Source: Paludisphaera rhizosphaerae (GTDB lineage Bacteria; Planctomycetota; Planctomycetia; Isosphaerales; Isosphaeraceae). From it: a stretch of DNA of 64,000 nucleotides. The notes below the pieces were generated by a model. The model searched no databases and had not been told where the DNA came from. It worked only from the letters and a program-made list of their open reading frames with translations. The stretch covers positions 186,001-250,000 of the forward strand of contig NZ_JAALCR010000009.1 of the NCBI RefSeq assembly GCF_011065895.1. The letters run 5' to 3'. Shown one piece after another: positions 46,307 through 57,598 of this stretch. Each line of letters begins with the position of its first letter. Positions within the stretch are counted from its first letter, which is position 1. Made by a program: the position numbers and the translations under genes.

Positions 46307-47611
46307 GTGCGGATCCAAATCAGCCTGGCCGTCTTCGGATTCCTGGTCTCGTTCGCAACGGCCGCCGAACCCGGGGGCGCGTTCCGCGCGGGGTTCGCCG
46401 CGTGCGACGTGACCCCTGACGCTCCGGTCCCCATGTGGGGCTACGGAGCCCGCCACGACGTCCTCTCGCAGGGCGTCCACGACCGGCTTTCCGCCCGGGT
46501 GGTCGTGGTCGAGGCCGGCGAGATGAGGACGGCGATCGTCGGGATGGACCTGGGCCGAGGGCCGACGACCGCCATGATGGCCGAGATCCGCCGGACGCTC
46601 GCCCCGCGACGGTTCGCCGGGATCCTCATCGGCGGCAGCCACACCCATCACGGCCCGGTGATCGAGCTGACCGACGCCCCAGGCCGGGGGCGAGGCAAGT
46701 TCGACGCGGCCGTCGCCTACGCCCGCGACCTCCCGGCGAAGCTGGCGGCAGCCATCGCCGAGGCCGACGACCGCCTGGAACCCGTCCAGATCCGGGCGGC
46801 GGCGAAGGACGTCTCCCTGAACCGCAACCGGCACTCGAAGCGTTCCCCCCAGTCGACCGACCCCCGGCTGACCGTGATTCGGCTCGACCGTCCCGACGGC
46901 TCGCCGCTGGCCCTGCTCGTGAACTTCGCCGCGCATCCAGTGATGCGATCGCCCGAACTCCTGGAGTTCTCGGCCGACTACCCCGGAGCGATGCGGGCGA
47001 CGATCGAGGCCGACCTGAAAGCCCCGGCCGTCTTTCTTCAGGGGGCCGGCGGGGACATGAGCCCCAACCCTCCCGACGAAGCCTCGAAGGGCCCCGACGA
47101 GTTCGGCCGCCTGCTGGGCCTGGCGGCTCTCGAAGCGGCCCGGTCGGCGAAGGAGGCCGATCCGATCCGACCGACGATCGCCGTGGCCGTCGAGTCGCAG
47201 CGGTTCGGGCTGAGGCTGGACCTGGCGAACCCGATCAACCGGGTCCTCTACGGCCGGGCTTTCTTCCCGGAACTGGTGGAGAACGTCTCCGCCGAGTTCG
47301 ACGGCGGCATGACCCTGGAATCGACGACCGTCCTGCTGGGCGACTCGATCGGCCTGATCGGCCTCCCCGGCGAACCCTTCCACGCCCACGCCACGCGGCT
47401 CCGAGAGCGAGCCGACCTCCCCTTCCCTCTGATCCTGGGTTACTGCAACGGCCACTTCCTCTACCTGCCGACGATCGAGGCGGCCTCCGAGGGTGGGTAC
47501 GGGGCCGACCCCCGGATGTCGCCCATCGCCCTGGGGGCCGGCGAAGCCCTGCTTGACCAGGCGTTGATCGCCCTCTACCGGATGCGCGGCAAGTTCCCCG
47601 GCGAGCGTTGA
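46307..47611 (+). CDS. Neutral/alkaline ceramidase-like secreted protein
   Basis: A 434-residue protein with a signal peptide (RIQISLAVFGFLVSFATAAE) and the N-terminal domain of neutral/alkaline non-lysosomal ceramidases: 'GFAACDVTPDAPVPMWGYG', 'IGGSHTHHGP' (the zinc-binding His pair), 'NFAAHPVM', 'QGAGGDMSPN' and 'GYCNGHFLYLPT'. Ceramidases cleave the amide of ceramide, but the full C-terminal domain is absent, so the substrate in bacteria is uncertain. I chose GTG 46307 because of the signal peptide and GGGAGAG 7 nt upstream; GTG 46259 is the in-frame alternative. Confidence 0.8.
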   Translation: MRIQISLAVFGFLVSFATAAEPGGAFRAGFAACDVTPDAPVPMWGYGARHDVLSQGVHDRLSARVVVVEAGEMRTAIVGMDLGRGPTTAMMAEIRRTLAPRRFAGILIGGSHTHHGPVIELTDAPGRGRGKFDAAVAYARDLPAKLAAAIAEADDRLEPVQIRAAAKDVSLNRNRHSKRSPQSTDPRLTVIRLDRPDGSPLALLVNFAAHPVMRSPELLEFSADYPGAMRATIEADLKAPAVFLQGAGGDMSPNPPDEASKGPDEFGRLLGLAALEAARSAKEADPIRPTIAVAVESQRFGLRLDLANPINRVLYGRAFFPELVENVSAEFDGGMTLESTTVLLGDSIGLIGLPGEPFHAHATRLRERADLPFPLILGYCNGHFLYLPTIEAASEGGYGADPRMSPIALGAGEALLDQALIALYRMRGKFPGER

Positions 47612-47922
47612 ACTGGCTTCGAAACGGCTTCGTTCGCGACGGGCGAGGAGTGAAGCCGTCGGCCGCAAGGGCTTGATAGTAAGTTAGTTGCGTTCGAGAG
47701 ATCGCGGCCTGGAATTGGCTCCGTTCGGTCCGATTTCGACGGGCCGACTGCGGGTTCTCCCTTGCGTCTGAACTACCGACCGTCGAATTGTCAGAGAGCA
47801 GTCTCCATAAGGGAATGTGGCCTCGGATTGGGGTTTCTGGTCGAGAATTCCGGAAGAAATCGGGACCTATCGCAGCGGCCGGTGCAGTAGCCTCTCTGGG
47901 GGGAGACCGAGAGGGAGGCTGC
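47612..47922. repeat. Intergenic region with dispersed GGCTTCGTTCG-type repeat
   Basis: About 310 bp before the sigma-factor gene. It contains copies of the degenerate repeat also seen at 13210-13876 and 57880-58190: AACGGCTTCGTTCGCGAC at about 47624, and GAATTGGCTCCGTTCGGTCCG at about 47713. A GGGAGG Shine-Dalgarno for the sigma gene is at about 47913-47918. Confidence 0.5.
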
Positions 47923-49545
47923 ATGCGACGAGTAGCAACGGCCGAACGGGACGTGGAGCGGCTGCTTCGGGACGGGATCGACCCGCCCGATGCTCGATTG
48001 CTGCATCGGTTTCTCCACGATCGCGACGAATCGGCCTTCGAGACTCTCGTCGATCGCCACGGGCCGCTGGTGCTGTCGGTCTGCCGTCGCTATCTCCGCG
48101 ACCCTCGCGACGTGGAGGACGCCTTCCAGGCGACGTTCCTCGTCCTGGTCCGAAAGGGCGGCGACCTGCGCGATCGGGACGCGCTGGCGAGCTGGCTGTA
48201 CGGCGTCGCCCGCCGGGTGGCGCTCCGGGCCCGGTCGAACGCATTGACGCGTCGCGACCGTGAAGGAGGCCGGTCGGAGATTCTCGACGAATCCACGGTC
48301 GAACCACCGCCGCTGGTCGACGACGCATTGGAGACGTTGGACGAAGAACTCGCCCGGCTGCCCGAGAAGTACCGGGCGCCGTTGATCCTCTGTCACCTGA
48401 AGGGTCGGACCTACGACCAGGCGGCGGCCGAGCTGGGCTGGCCGCCGGGGACGGTCCGCAGCCGGACGGCCCGAGCGCGGGCGTTGCTCCGCGGTCGCCT
48501 GACGCGCCGGGGCGTCAACGCTTCGGCGACTCTCCCCCTGCTCCGTTTGACGCCGGCCGTCCCCGCGTCGCTCGTCGCGGCGACCGTCGCCGCCGTCGGC
48601 CGTTTCCCCGCATCCCCCAATGGGCCGGTCGCGGCCCTGGCCCAGGGAGTCATGACCGCCATGAGCCTGTCATCGTCGAAGCTGCTCAAGATCGCCCTCG
48701 GACTCTTCGCCGGGGTTTCCGTCGTCGCCGGCTCGATCGCCTTCGGCGGGTATCTGGCCCAAAACGGGCCCGAAAGGCCGAAGGCCGAACAGACGACAAA
48801 GGCGCCCACGGCAGAGGTTCAGGATAAGCCCGCCGTCAAAGCCAACGCGGATGAGCCTCGGGAATTGGAGAAAAAGCTCGACCGGATCGCCGAACTCCTG
48901 GCTCGACCGTCAGCGGCTCTTCCGCTGTCGACCATCACCTCGGGGAGCCTTGACGACCTGACGTTCAAGGCTTTTGACACCGGGGATGTGCGGGAGATCG
49001 AGGCGGAGCTTCTCAATGCATATCCGGCCTACCAGGCTATCACTGACCGATATGAAGGATTGGGCGCGCTGGTGCGACGTGACACGGACCCTGCGGTGCG
49101 AGCAGTCGCACCAAAGGTCAAAGCGGACCTTGAAGTCGCCGTGAAGCCCGTCCGCCTACTGATGGCACGTCTCTTAAGGATGAGGGGCGAGCAGGAAAAT
49201 CTGAATCGGACGCTCCAACAGGATAAGGATAGATATAATAAGCTGGTTTCTGAATTCTTCACCTTGGTTGATCGCGGTAACATCGATCCCAGTCGCTTGG
49301 TTCGAGGCCTGCCTCAGATCGAGAAGCCTGTCGAAGACGCCAGGCTGAGTCTTGGGGAGAGCCTGCGTGTCGATCTGCTGCGTCAGGAGATCTCATTGCT
49401 GCTGCCGCATGTCAGGCGGCTTGAGGTTTTGCGCGAGCCGATGGACCGTCGGGCAGTGGACGTCGAGCGACTCATCAAGTGGACCCGCGAGCACTTCAAG
49501 GAGATCCCGTTGACGATCGACGATGCAGCAGCGGATGCGAAGTGA
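47923..49545 (+). CDS. ECF-type RNA polymerase sigma factor with membrane-anchored C-terminal extension
   Basis: A 540-residue protein. Residues 1-190 hold sigma region 2 ('FETLVDRHGPLVLSVCRRYL', 'VEDAFQATFLVLVRK') and region 4 ('LPEKYRAPLILCHLKGRTYDQAAAELGWPPGTVRSRTARAR', landmark), typical of ECF factors of planctomycetes. A Pro/Ala-rich link follows, then one membrane helix near 250-272 ('KIALGLFAGVSVVAGSIAFGG'). A 260-residue helical extracytoplasmic tail follows with no recognised domain. The fusion suggests direct signal input through the membrane, replacing a separate anti-sigma factor. ATG 47923 is set by GGGAGG 5 nt upstream. The DNA of the tail is visibly less GC-rich than the sigma part. 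Confidence 0.85.
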   Translation: MRRVATAERDVERLLRDGIDPPDARLLHRFLHDRDESAFETLVDRHGPLVLSVCRRYLRDPRDVEDAFQATFLVLVRKGGDLRDRDALASWLYGVARRVALRARSNALTRRDREGGRSEILDESTVEPPPLVDDALETLDEELARLPEKYRAPLILCHLKGRTYDQAAAELGWPPGTVRSRTARARALLRGRLTRRGVNASATLPLLRLTPAVPASLVAATVAAVGRFPASPNGPVAALAQGVMTAMSLSSSKLLKIALGLFAGVSVVAGSIAFGGYLAQNGPERPKAEQTTKAPTAEVQDKPAVKANADEPRELEKKLDRIAELLARPSAALPLSTITSGSLDDLTFKAFDTGDVREIEAELLNAYPAYQAITDRYEGLGALVRRDTDPAVRAVAPKVKADLEVAVKPVRLLMARLLRMRGEQENLNRTLQQDKDRYNKLVSEFFTLVDRGNIDPSRLVRGLPQIEKPVEDARLSLGESLRVDLLRQEISLLLPHVRRLEVLREPMDRRAVDVERLIKWTREHFKEIPLTIDDAAADAK

Positions 49546-49630
49546 TTCGGCCGACCGAGTTTGAACCTGGCACTCGCTCAAGACCGATCGGGGCAGGCCG
49601 ATATCGTTTCGAGATGGAGAGATAGCATTT

Positions 49631-49727
49631 GGGTGCCGTGGCCGCGCAAGCGTGGCCACGAACCGGCGTGGGACGGTTGCTTGACCATCGCCGATCGCAT
49701 GCCCACGCTTGCGTGGGCATGGCACCC
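49631..49727. repeat. Small inverted-repeat element with hairpin ends
   Basis: Imperfect 30-bp terminal inverted repeats at 49631-49660 and 49698-49727, both variants of GGGTGCCATGCCCACGCAAG followed by CGTGGGCATG, flank 37 bp. Each end is itself a hairpin around GCAAGC. The form is that of a small non-autonomous palindromic element. No transposase is nearby. Confidence 0.6.
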
Positions 49728-49781
49728 TGGGTCGTCCTTCATCCCATCGATCGCCCTGGTATCGAGGGCCGGCCCACGAGC

Positions 49782-50087
49782 TTACCGCGAGGCGACGGCG
49801 ACGTCCTGGAACAGCTCGTGGCGGAGGCGGTGCATGATGGCGAGGAAGGTCTCGCGCTCGTGCTCCGTCCTGAGGCGAGGGGCGAGGCGTTCGATGCGCT
49901 GGGAGATCAGGCCCCAGGCGACGCCCATGGGGACGCCGGCCGCCATCGCGGTGCGGGCGAGGCGTCGACAATGGGCGATGAAGAGTCGCTCGCGTTGGTG
50001 GGTCATTCCGGGCAGACTCACGACGAAGACGCGAGCCCGAATGTGATCGATCGGCCGACGATCCTGCGCACCCCTCGACGTCCGCAT
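49782..50087 (-). CDS. Small basic hypothetical protein
   Basis: A 101-residue Arg-rich helical protein I do not recognise ('GMTHQRERLFIAHCRRLARTAM', 'RLRTEHERETFLAIMHRLRHELFQD'). No signal peptide or membrane helix. GGAG at about 50095-50098 supports ATG 50087; the frame opens five codons earlier at a TTG. It lies between the small inverted-repeat element and the tRNA 3'-end copy, so it may be accessory. Confidence 0.45.
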   Translation of the reverse strand: MRTSRGAQDRRPIDHIRARVFVVSLPGMTHQRERLFIAHCRRLARTAMAAGVPMGVAWGLISQRIERLAPRLRTEHERETFLAIMHRLRHELFQDVAVASR

Positions 50088-50320
50088 GAATAACGTCTCC
50101 AAATCGGCGACTCCCTCGCCGAACAGAATCCTTCGAGCCGCGATCGCAGGGCGATCGCGACGACCGTGGAGAGCTTGGAGATGCTCAGAGCGGCCGTTCC
50201 CAGCCGCGAGCCGGTGAACCTGAATTCATGTGTGCAAGGCGTGAGTCGAACGGAGCGATGCGGCGGGTCGATCTGGGCCGAGAGAGGGTCGACGCGGTCA
50301 TCGTCGTCGAATCGAGGAGC

Positions 50321-50349
50321 GGAGGATAGGGGATTCGAACCCCTGACCT
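50321..50349 (-). repeat. Copy of the 3' end of tRNA-Ala, candidate attachment site
   Basis: 29 nt identical at 28 positions to the T-arm and acceptor 3' strand of the tRNA-Ala gene (54916-54944), in the same orientation. The only difference is TTCGAAT against TTCAAAT. Sequence upstream does not fold as the remainder of a tRNA, so this is a partial copy. Its position 4.6 kb beyond the 3' end of the tRNA fits the far boundary of a tRNA-integrated segment. Confidence 0.6.
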
Positions 50350-50644
50350 TTCGCCGTCCCGTGGGGCGGGAAAAGGTCGCCGGGCGGTTGAGAATCGCAG
50401 CGATTCCCAGCCAACCTCCCGTCCTCATTCATATCGGCGAATCCAGCATTTGGCAAGAGTCGTCGCCGATTTCCTACGTCTTCTGTGGAACCGGGATTAG
50501 GCCCGGCTTCACGTTGTGCGGGGAGGGGCGTCGGAAGCCACTTCCGCTTGCCCCGGATCCGTCGGTTTTGCTAGGATCAGCCCTTCCCACAACGGGTCCT
50601 CCTACGGAGCTTCGCCCGCATCCCGACAAAGGGCAACACCATCT

Positions 50645-50722
50645 CATCGAGGGGCGCTGCGACGGACGCATGGGCGTTCCTGCCAGGCTCGAAGAGGTCG
50701 GTCATCGTGCAACGGCGCCCGT
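50645..50722 (+). ncRNA. S-adenosylhomocysteine (SAH) riboswitch
   Basis: The sequence follows the SAH riboswitch consensus: TCGAGG.GCGCTGC (50647-50660), then a variable hairpin, then GCCAGGCTCGA (50682-50692), then CAACGGCGCCC (50710-50720). TCGAG pairs with CTCGA as P1. The pseudoknot GGGCGC (50652-50657) pairs perfectly with GCGCCC (50715-50720), a G-C pair where the usual sequence has A-U, a compensatory change. It lies 25 nt before ahcY; SAH binding normally turns expression on, allowing SAH removal. Confidence 0.9.
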
Positions 50723-50746
50723 TCATTGTTTCAGGAGACTTTGAAC

Positions 50747-52174
<1,428 letters not shown>

Positions 52175-52240
52175 TCGGCTGAGCGAAGCGAGACGGTGGG
52201 GAGCCAGGCTCCTCGATCGTCAGCAGGATCTCGCTTGAAC

Positions 52241-52277
52241 AACAGGCCGCTCGCACCGCTGGTGTGAGCGGCCTGTT
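52241..52277 (+). terminator. Terminator of ahcY
   Basis: A 17-bp stem (52241-52257 with 52261-52277; one G-T pair) with a 3-nt loop lies about 65 nt after the ahcY stop and 65 nt before the convergent epimerase stop. Confidence 0.75.
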
Positions 52278-52340
52278 GCGTTAACGACGTCCCTTCCCTC
52301 CCCATTTCGACGGACCGGAAAGCTCAACGAGGAGGGGCGC

Positions 52341-53564
52341 TCATTGAGTCCGTCCCGGGCAAGCTGGAAGCGGGGATTTCTTCAGAACCGTCCAGCAGTA
52401 CCAGAGCATTCTGGGAAGATGGTACGGTCCCTTCCACATGTTCCCTTTGAGCCGCACCGACTGCCGGCCGTCGCGGTGGAGGTAGCCGTACCATTCGCCG
52501 AACTCCGGGTCGGGGAAGTGGCGAAAGCTCCAGTCGTGAACCTGTCGGTGCCAGTGGGCGTATTTCTCGTCGCCGGTCAGTGACCAGGCGAGCAAGGTGG
52601 CGATGATCGCCTCGCAGTGCGGCCACCAGAATTTCATGTCGTGCCAGTAGTCTTGCACCGGCAGCCCCCGCAGGTCGCGGAAGTAGAGGATGCCGCCGTG
52701 CTCATCATCCCAGCCGCGCTTCCACATCCAGTCGAGGATCGTCAGCCCGAGGCGGATGAGTCGCTGGTCGTTCCGCGCTTTGCCTTCGTGCATGACGAAC
52801 CAGGCGCACTCGATGGCGTGTCCGGGGTTGAGTTGCCGGCCGTCGAAGTGGTCGAGCACGGAGCCGTCAGGCCCGACGACTTCCATCAGGGCTTCGTGTT
52901 CGGGCTTGAGGAAGTCCCGTTCGATTTCGCCGATGCTCCAGTCGATCCACTCCGTGCAGGTCCGGCTTCGGACGGTCACGTCCCCCAGGTGTTCGCGGAG
53001 TTCTTGCGCCGTGAGCAGGGAGAACATGAGCGGCCCGACGCCCTTCGTGGGGCGGGTCTCGGGTTCGACCTTGGCCGGCATCCGGCCCGGCGTGAACGAG
53101 TGGTCGAGGTAGGCGTCGAAGTAGCGGATCGCGTCCTCGGCGGCTTGCTCGTCGCCCGTCGCCTTCGCGTACACCGCGTTCGCCATCGACGCGAACGCCT
53201 CGCTGTAGACGTACCGCCTCATCCGCAGCGGTCGGCCGTCACGGGTGACGGTGAAGTACAACTTGCCGCCTGGGCTCTCTCCATGACGGCGCAGGAACTC
53301 GATCCCGCTTCGGGCCGCGTCGAGCCACTCCGGGCTCTTCTCAACGGTGTTGTAAAGCGTGGCGAACGTCCACGCCCCGCGCCCCTGGAACCAGATCGAC
53401 TTGTCCGTGTCGATCACGGTCCCGTCGTGGTCGAGGGCGGTGAGGTAGCCGCCGTGTTCGCGATCCAGGCCGTGCCTCAGCCAGAACGGGATCACGTCGC
53501 CGAGCAGCGCGTCTCGATACTGGATGAGCAGAGCGTCCCGGCCTTCGGGGGTCGTGACTGTCAC
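52341..53564 (-). CDS. AGE-family epimerase/isomerase (N-acylglucosamine 2-epimerase type)
   Basis: A 407-residue (alpha/alpha)6-barrel enzyme: 'FWLRHGLDREHGGYLTALD', 'KSIWFQGRGAWTFATLYN', 'GRQLNPGHAIECAWFVMHE', 'DYWHDMKFWWPHCEAIIATLLAW' and 'WYGYLHRDG', with the catalytic-type histidines in 'PGHAIE' and 'WPHCE'. Members interconvert N-acetylglucosamine and N-acetylmannosamine or isomerise other sugars. Its GTG start overlaps the stop of the sialidase gene (GTGA), so the two are translationally coupled, which favours the sialic-acid route (ManNAc to GlcNAc). Confidence 0.85.
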   Translation of the reverse strand: MTVTTPEGRDALLIQYRDALLGDVIPFWLRHGLDREHGGYLTALDHDGTVIDTDKSIWFQGRGAWTFATLYNTVEKSPEWLDAARSGIEFLRRHGESPGGKLYFTVTRDGRPLRMRRYVYSEAFASMANAVYAKATGDEQAAEDAIRYFDAYLDHSFTPGRMPAKVEPETRPTKGVGPLMFSLLTAQELREHLGDVTVRSRTCTEWIDWSIGEIERDFLKPEHEALMEVVGPDGSVLDHFDGRQLNPGHAIECAWFVMHEGKARNDQRLIRLGLTILDWMWKRGWDDEHGGILYFRDLRGLPVQDYWHDMKFWWPHCEAIIATLLAWSLTGDEKYAHWHRQVHDWSFRHFPDPEFGEWYGYLHRDGRQSVRLKGNMWKGPYHLPRMLWYCWTVLKKSPLPACPGRTQ

Positions 53565-54745
53565 GGCTGCTTCCCCTCCGTCTCAAGAGCGTCTTGACCC
53601 TCCGTCAGCCAGTCGAGGGTGAACCGGGCGAACACGATCTTGCTCGTCCCGTTCGCCTCGTAGAGGCATCCGATGGTCCCGTCCGGCAGTGCCGTCAGGC
53701 AGGAGTAGGCGAAGGCGTTCTGGCACAGCACCCGTTTCGTCGGCCACGTCTTGCCCTCGTCGTAGCTGACGAAGACCGTCCCGTTTTCCCGCTTGGTGCT
53801 CTGCGGCCCCGAGAACAGGATGCGGCTCCTGGCCCCGTCCGCCGGGTCGGTGTATCGCAGGACCGATCCCATGCAGCCCGGATCGGCGAGGTCCGGGGCG
53901 TCGTCCACCTTCGACCACGAGACTCCGCCGTCCTCGCTCACGCAGGTCTTCCGCACCGCCTTGCCCGACCAGCGGCGGACGTTGAACCGGATCGAGCCGT
54001 CCTTCAACTCCACGAACTGCGCTTCGTTGACCATGCTGGTCTTCTTCTTGTCGTCGCCGGCGTCGAGCAACCCGCCGGGGGCCGCGTCGCCCATCTTCCA
54101 GGTCTTGCCTTTGTCGTCGGAATACACGGCGTAGATGTTCCACACGCCGAACGGCCCCTCGTTGAACGGCATCAGAATGCGGCCGGCGTGCTTGCCATGG
54201 CGAAGCTGAATCCCGATCCCCGGGCCGCCCGCGATGGTCGTCACCCTGCTCTCTCGCTTCGTCTCCTTCGTGACGTCTCGGGGCTGCGTCCACGTCAAGC
54301 CGTCGTCGTCGCTGGTGATGAGCCAGTTCCGCACGACCAGATCACCCGCGTAGCCCGGCTGAATCTTCCCGCTCCGCTCGTTGACCCCGGCTGGGTACGA
54401 CTGGTAGAGGAGCAGCACCAGGCCGCTCTCCCGCTCGACCGCCGCGCACGGGTTGTTGAGCGCCTTGTCCCCGTCCTCGGCGATGACCTTCGCCTTCTCC
54501 CACGTCCTGCCGCCGTCCTTGCTGCGCTTCAGGATGATCCTGTTCTTGGCCTGGTCCGCGTCGTCGGCTCGCCCCTCGGCAAAGGCCAGGACGGTGCCAT
54601 TCTTGCCGACGACGACCGAGGGGATGCGGATCGACGCGAACCCGTCGGCTTTGGGCGAGAACACGTCCACCAGTTCGGGGTCGCCGGCGCGAACCAGCGA
54701 CGGCAGAAGCCATAGCAGCAAGAGAGCGAGTCGACCGCGCGTCAT
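53561..54745 (-). CDS. Secreted exo-alpha-sialidase (neuraminidase)
   Basis: A 394-residue protein with a signal peptide (residues 1-20, 'LALLLLWLLPSLVRAG'). The arginine-triad FRIP-type motif is 'IRIPSVV' near 40, and five Asp-boxes follow: SKDGGRTW, SDDDGLTW, SDDKGKTW, SEDGGVSW and SYDEGKTW, with Arg in 'FNVRRWSG' and 'SRILFSGP'. It is a six-bladed propeller glycosidase that releases terminal sialic acids, or a related BNR-repeat glycosidase. It is coupled to the AGE-family epimerase gene downstream. ATG at 54745. No sialic-acid lyase or transporter is in the window. Confidence 0.85.
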   Translation of the reverse strand: MTRGRLALLLLWLLPSLVRAGDPELVDVFSPKADGFASIRIPSVVVGKNGTVLAFAEGRADDADQAKNRIILKRSKDGGRTWEKAKVIAEDGDKALNNPCAAVERESGLVLLLYQSYPAGVNERSGKIQPGYAGDLVVRNWLITSDDDGLTWTQPRDVTKETKRESRVTTIAGGPGIGIQLRHGKHAGRILMPFNEGPFGVWNIYAVYSDDKGKTWKMGDAAPGGLLDAGDDKKKTSMVNEAQFVELKDGSIRFNVRRWSGKAVRKTCVSEDGGVSWSKVDDAPDLADPGCMGSVLRYTDPADGARSRILFSGPQSTKRENGTVFVSYDEGKTWPTKRVLCQNAFAYSCLTALPDGTIGCLYEANGTSKIVFARFTLDWLTEGQDALETEGKQP

Positions 54746-54866
54746 GGAACCGACCTTCGTTGTAGGGCTCGCCGGCGGGGACGATCGGTGAGTGGATGAC
54801 CGAGGAATCTCGCCGCCAAGACTGGCCGACCTCGATCGTAGCCGTTTGCGGACTGTCCCGGAAATG

Positions 54867-54906
54867 ACAAGAGCCTTCGGACAGCAGTGTGTCCGAAGGC
54901 TCTTGT
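54867..54906. terminator. Strong hairpin terminator next to tRNA-Ala
   Basis: A perfect 17-bp inverted repeat (54867-54883 with 54890-54906, loop 6 nt) lies 8 nt beyond the 3' end of the minus-strand tRNA gene and probably terminates it. Confidence 0.8.
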
Positions 54907-54914
54907 TAGTTGAG

Positions 54915-54988
<74 letters not shown>

Positions 54989-55112
54989 TTGAGGCGTATC
55001 TGGGATGACGGTCGTGTTTGGCGTTGTCGGCCGTCTCGCACGTCACAGGGGATATACTACCGACCGGGGGGACCCAGTTCAACGCCGATTCGCCACGTTT
55101 TTTCGGGGACTT

Positions 55113-55715
55113 TCAGGCCGGGGGCTCGACGTCGGGGCCCTGGACGGCGAAGACGCCGTCGTAGCCTCGGCTGGGGGTGCCGGCGACCTCCTCGAAGATG
55201 ATCTGGCAGATGTGCAGGCCCTTCACCAGGCGGACGGTCAACGGGCCGGCGTTCCAGATCTCGAGCTGGATTGGGTTGCCGACGAAGTTCGGGTCCTCGG
55301 CGCGGAAGCCGAAGCCGGCGTGGATCGTCGGCGCGGTGACGTGGACCCCTAGGCCGATCCTCGCCAGGCTGCTCTTCCCCTCGACGCGGGCGGCGATTCG
55401 CGAGACGTGCGGGAGTTGGAGCTTCTCGATCGTCCAGCCCAGCAGGAACATCCCCGGGGCGACCTCGAAGCCCTCGGTGCAGTCCTCCTCGACGGCGAAC
55501 GACGAGGCCAGCTCGGTGGCGCTGAAATTGACGTCGGCCGGATCGACGACCAGGCTCGCGCCGTCGGGAGGCTTCCAGACCTGGAGGCGGGCGTCGAGCC
55601 GGAGGTCCAGCGCGGTGGACGACCAGGCGTCGGAGGTGAGGTCGTCCGGGGCCGGCGTGATCCGGACCTGGCCCAGGCGGAGGGCGTCGTGGATCTGCCG
55701 GTCCGAGAGGATCAT
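55113..55715 (-). CDS. dcd: dCTP deaminase
   Basis: A 200-residue protein of the dCTP deaminase/dUTPase fold: 'MILSDRQIHDAL', 'ALDLRLDARLQVW', 'ARVEGKSSLARIGLGVHVTAPTIHAGF' (landmark; contains the catalytic Glu and nucleotide-binding Ser-Ser-Leu-Ala-Arg) and 'IQLEIWNAGP'. It produces dUTP from dCTP for dTMP supply. Its ATG overlaps the stop of the small upstream gene (ATGA), indicating translational coupling. Confidence 0.85.
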   Translation of the reverse strand: MILSDRQIHDALRLGQVRITPAPDDLTSDAWSSTALDLRLDARLQVWKPPDGASLVVDPADVNFSATELASSFAVEEDCTEGFEVAPGMFLLGWTIEKLQLPHVSRIAARVEGKSSLARIGLGVHVTAPTIHAGFGFRAEDPNFVGNPIQLEIWNAGPLTVRLVKGLHICQIIFEEVAGTPSRGYDGVFAVQGPDVEPPA

Positions 55716-55999
55716 GGCGAGGCCTGGGCCTTGGCCGCCTCCATCTTGTGGAGGTTCGCCAGCCAGACCCACAGGCGGTTGGCGCCGCCGTCGGATTCGT
55801 GGGGGAGTTCGACCAGGGCCAGCTTGCGGGCCTCGTCGACGCCGATCAGGCCCACGGGGAGGTAGTGGCGGCCGTCGACCTCGCCGATGAAACCGGCCTC
55901 CACTCGCAGGTGGTGCTTGTTGCCGTAGACGTCCGGGACCGCCACCGTCCGCTCCGTCGGCCGCAGCCCGGGTCCCACCTCGCAGAGGGCTTCCCACAT
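55712..55999 (-). CDS. Small hypothetical protein coupled to dcd
   Basis: A 95-residue protein I do not recognise: 'RTVAVPDVYGNKHHLRVEAGF', 'GRHYLPVGLIGVDEARKLALVELPHESDGGANRLWVW' (landmark). No signal peptide or membrane helix. It looks like a small beta-rich protein. The stop overlaps the dcd start codon by four bases, so it is likely made together with dCTP deaminase. Confidence 0.65.
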   Translation of the reverse strand: MWEALCEVGPGLRPTERTVAVPDVYGNKHHLRVEAGFIGEVDGRHYLPVGLIGVDEARKLALVELPHESDGGANRLWVWLANLHKMEAAKAQASP

Positions 56000-56123
56000 G
56001 TCCCGAGTCCTCCCGCCCCACCGGCCGTCGACCTGAGTGTATGTTCAATACACTACAGGCCCCGGCGCGGGTTGCCAAGAGTCCGCGCCGGGTTTCCGGG
56101 CCGGGGAGTTCGGGTCCTGCCGA

Positions 56124-57533
<1,410 letters not shown>

Positions 57534-57598
57534 CGCGGGTTCCTCATTTCTAACTTGAGAGTCATTCGACTGTGGGCCTGGAAGCGAGACCCCAGTTC

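Noticed and set aside
49629-50093. 154-codon plus-strand frame opposite the small basic hypothetical gene
   Set aside because: It begins in the inverted-repeat element and reads as an antisense shadow (Gly/Asp/Arg-rich) of the minus-strand frame, which has a better ribosome site.
50321-50419. A second complete tRNA gene ending at 50321
   Set aside because: The 3' T-arm and acceptor strand are good and a partly complementary GGAGGTT lies 99 nt upstream, but no D-arm or anticodon arm can be formed between them.
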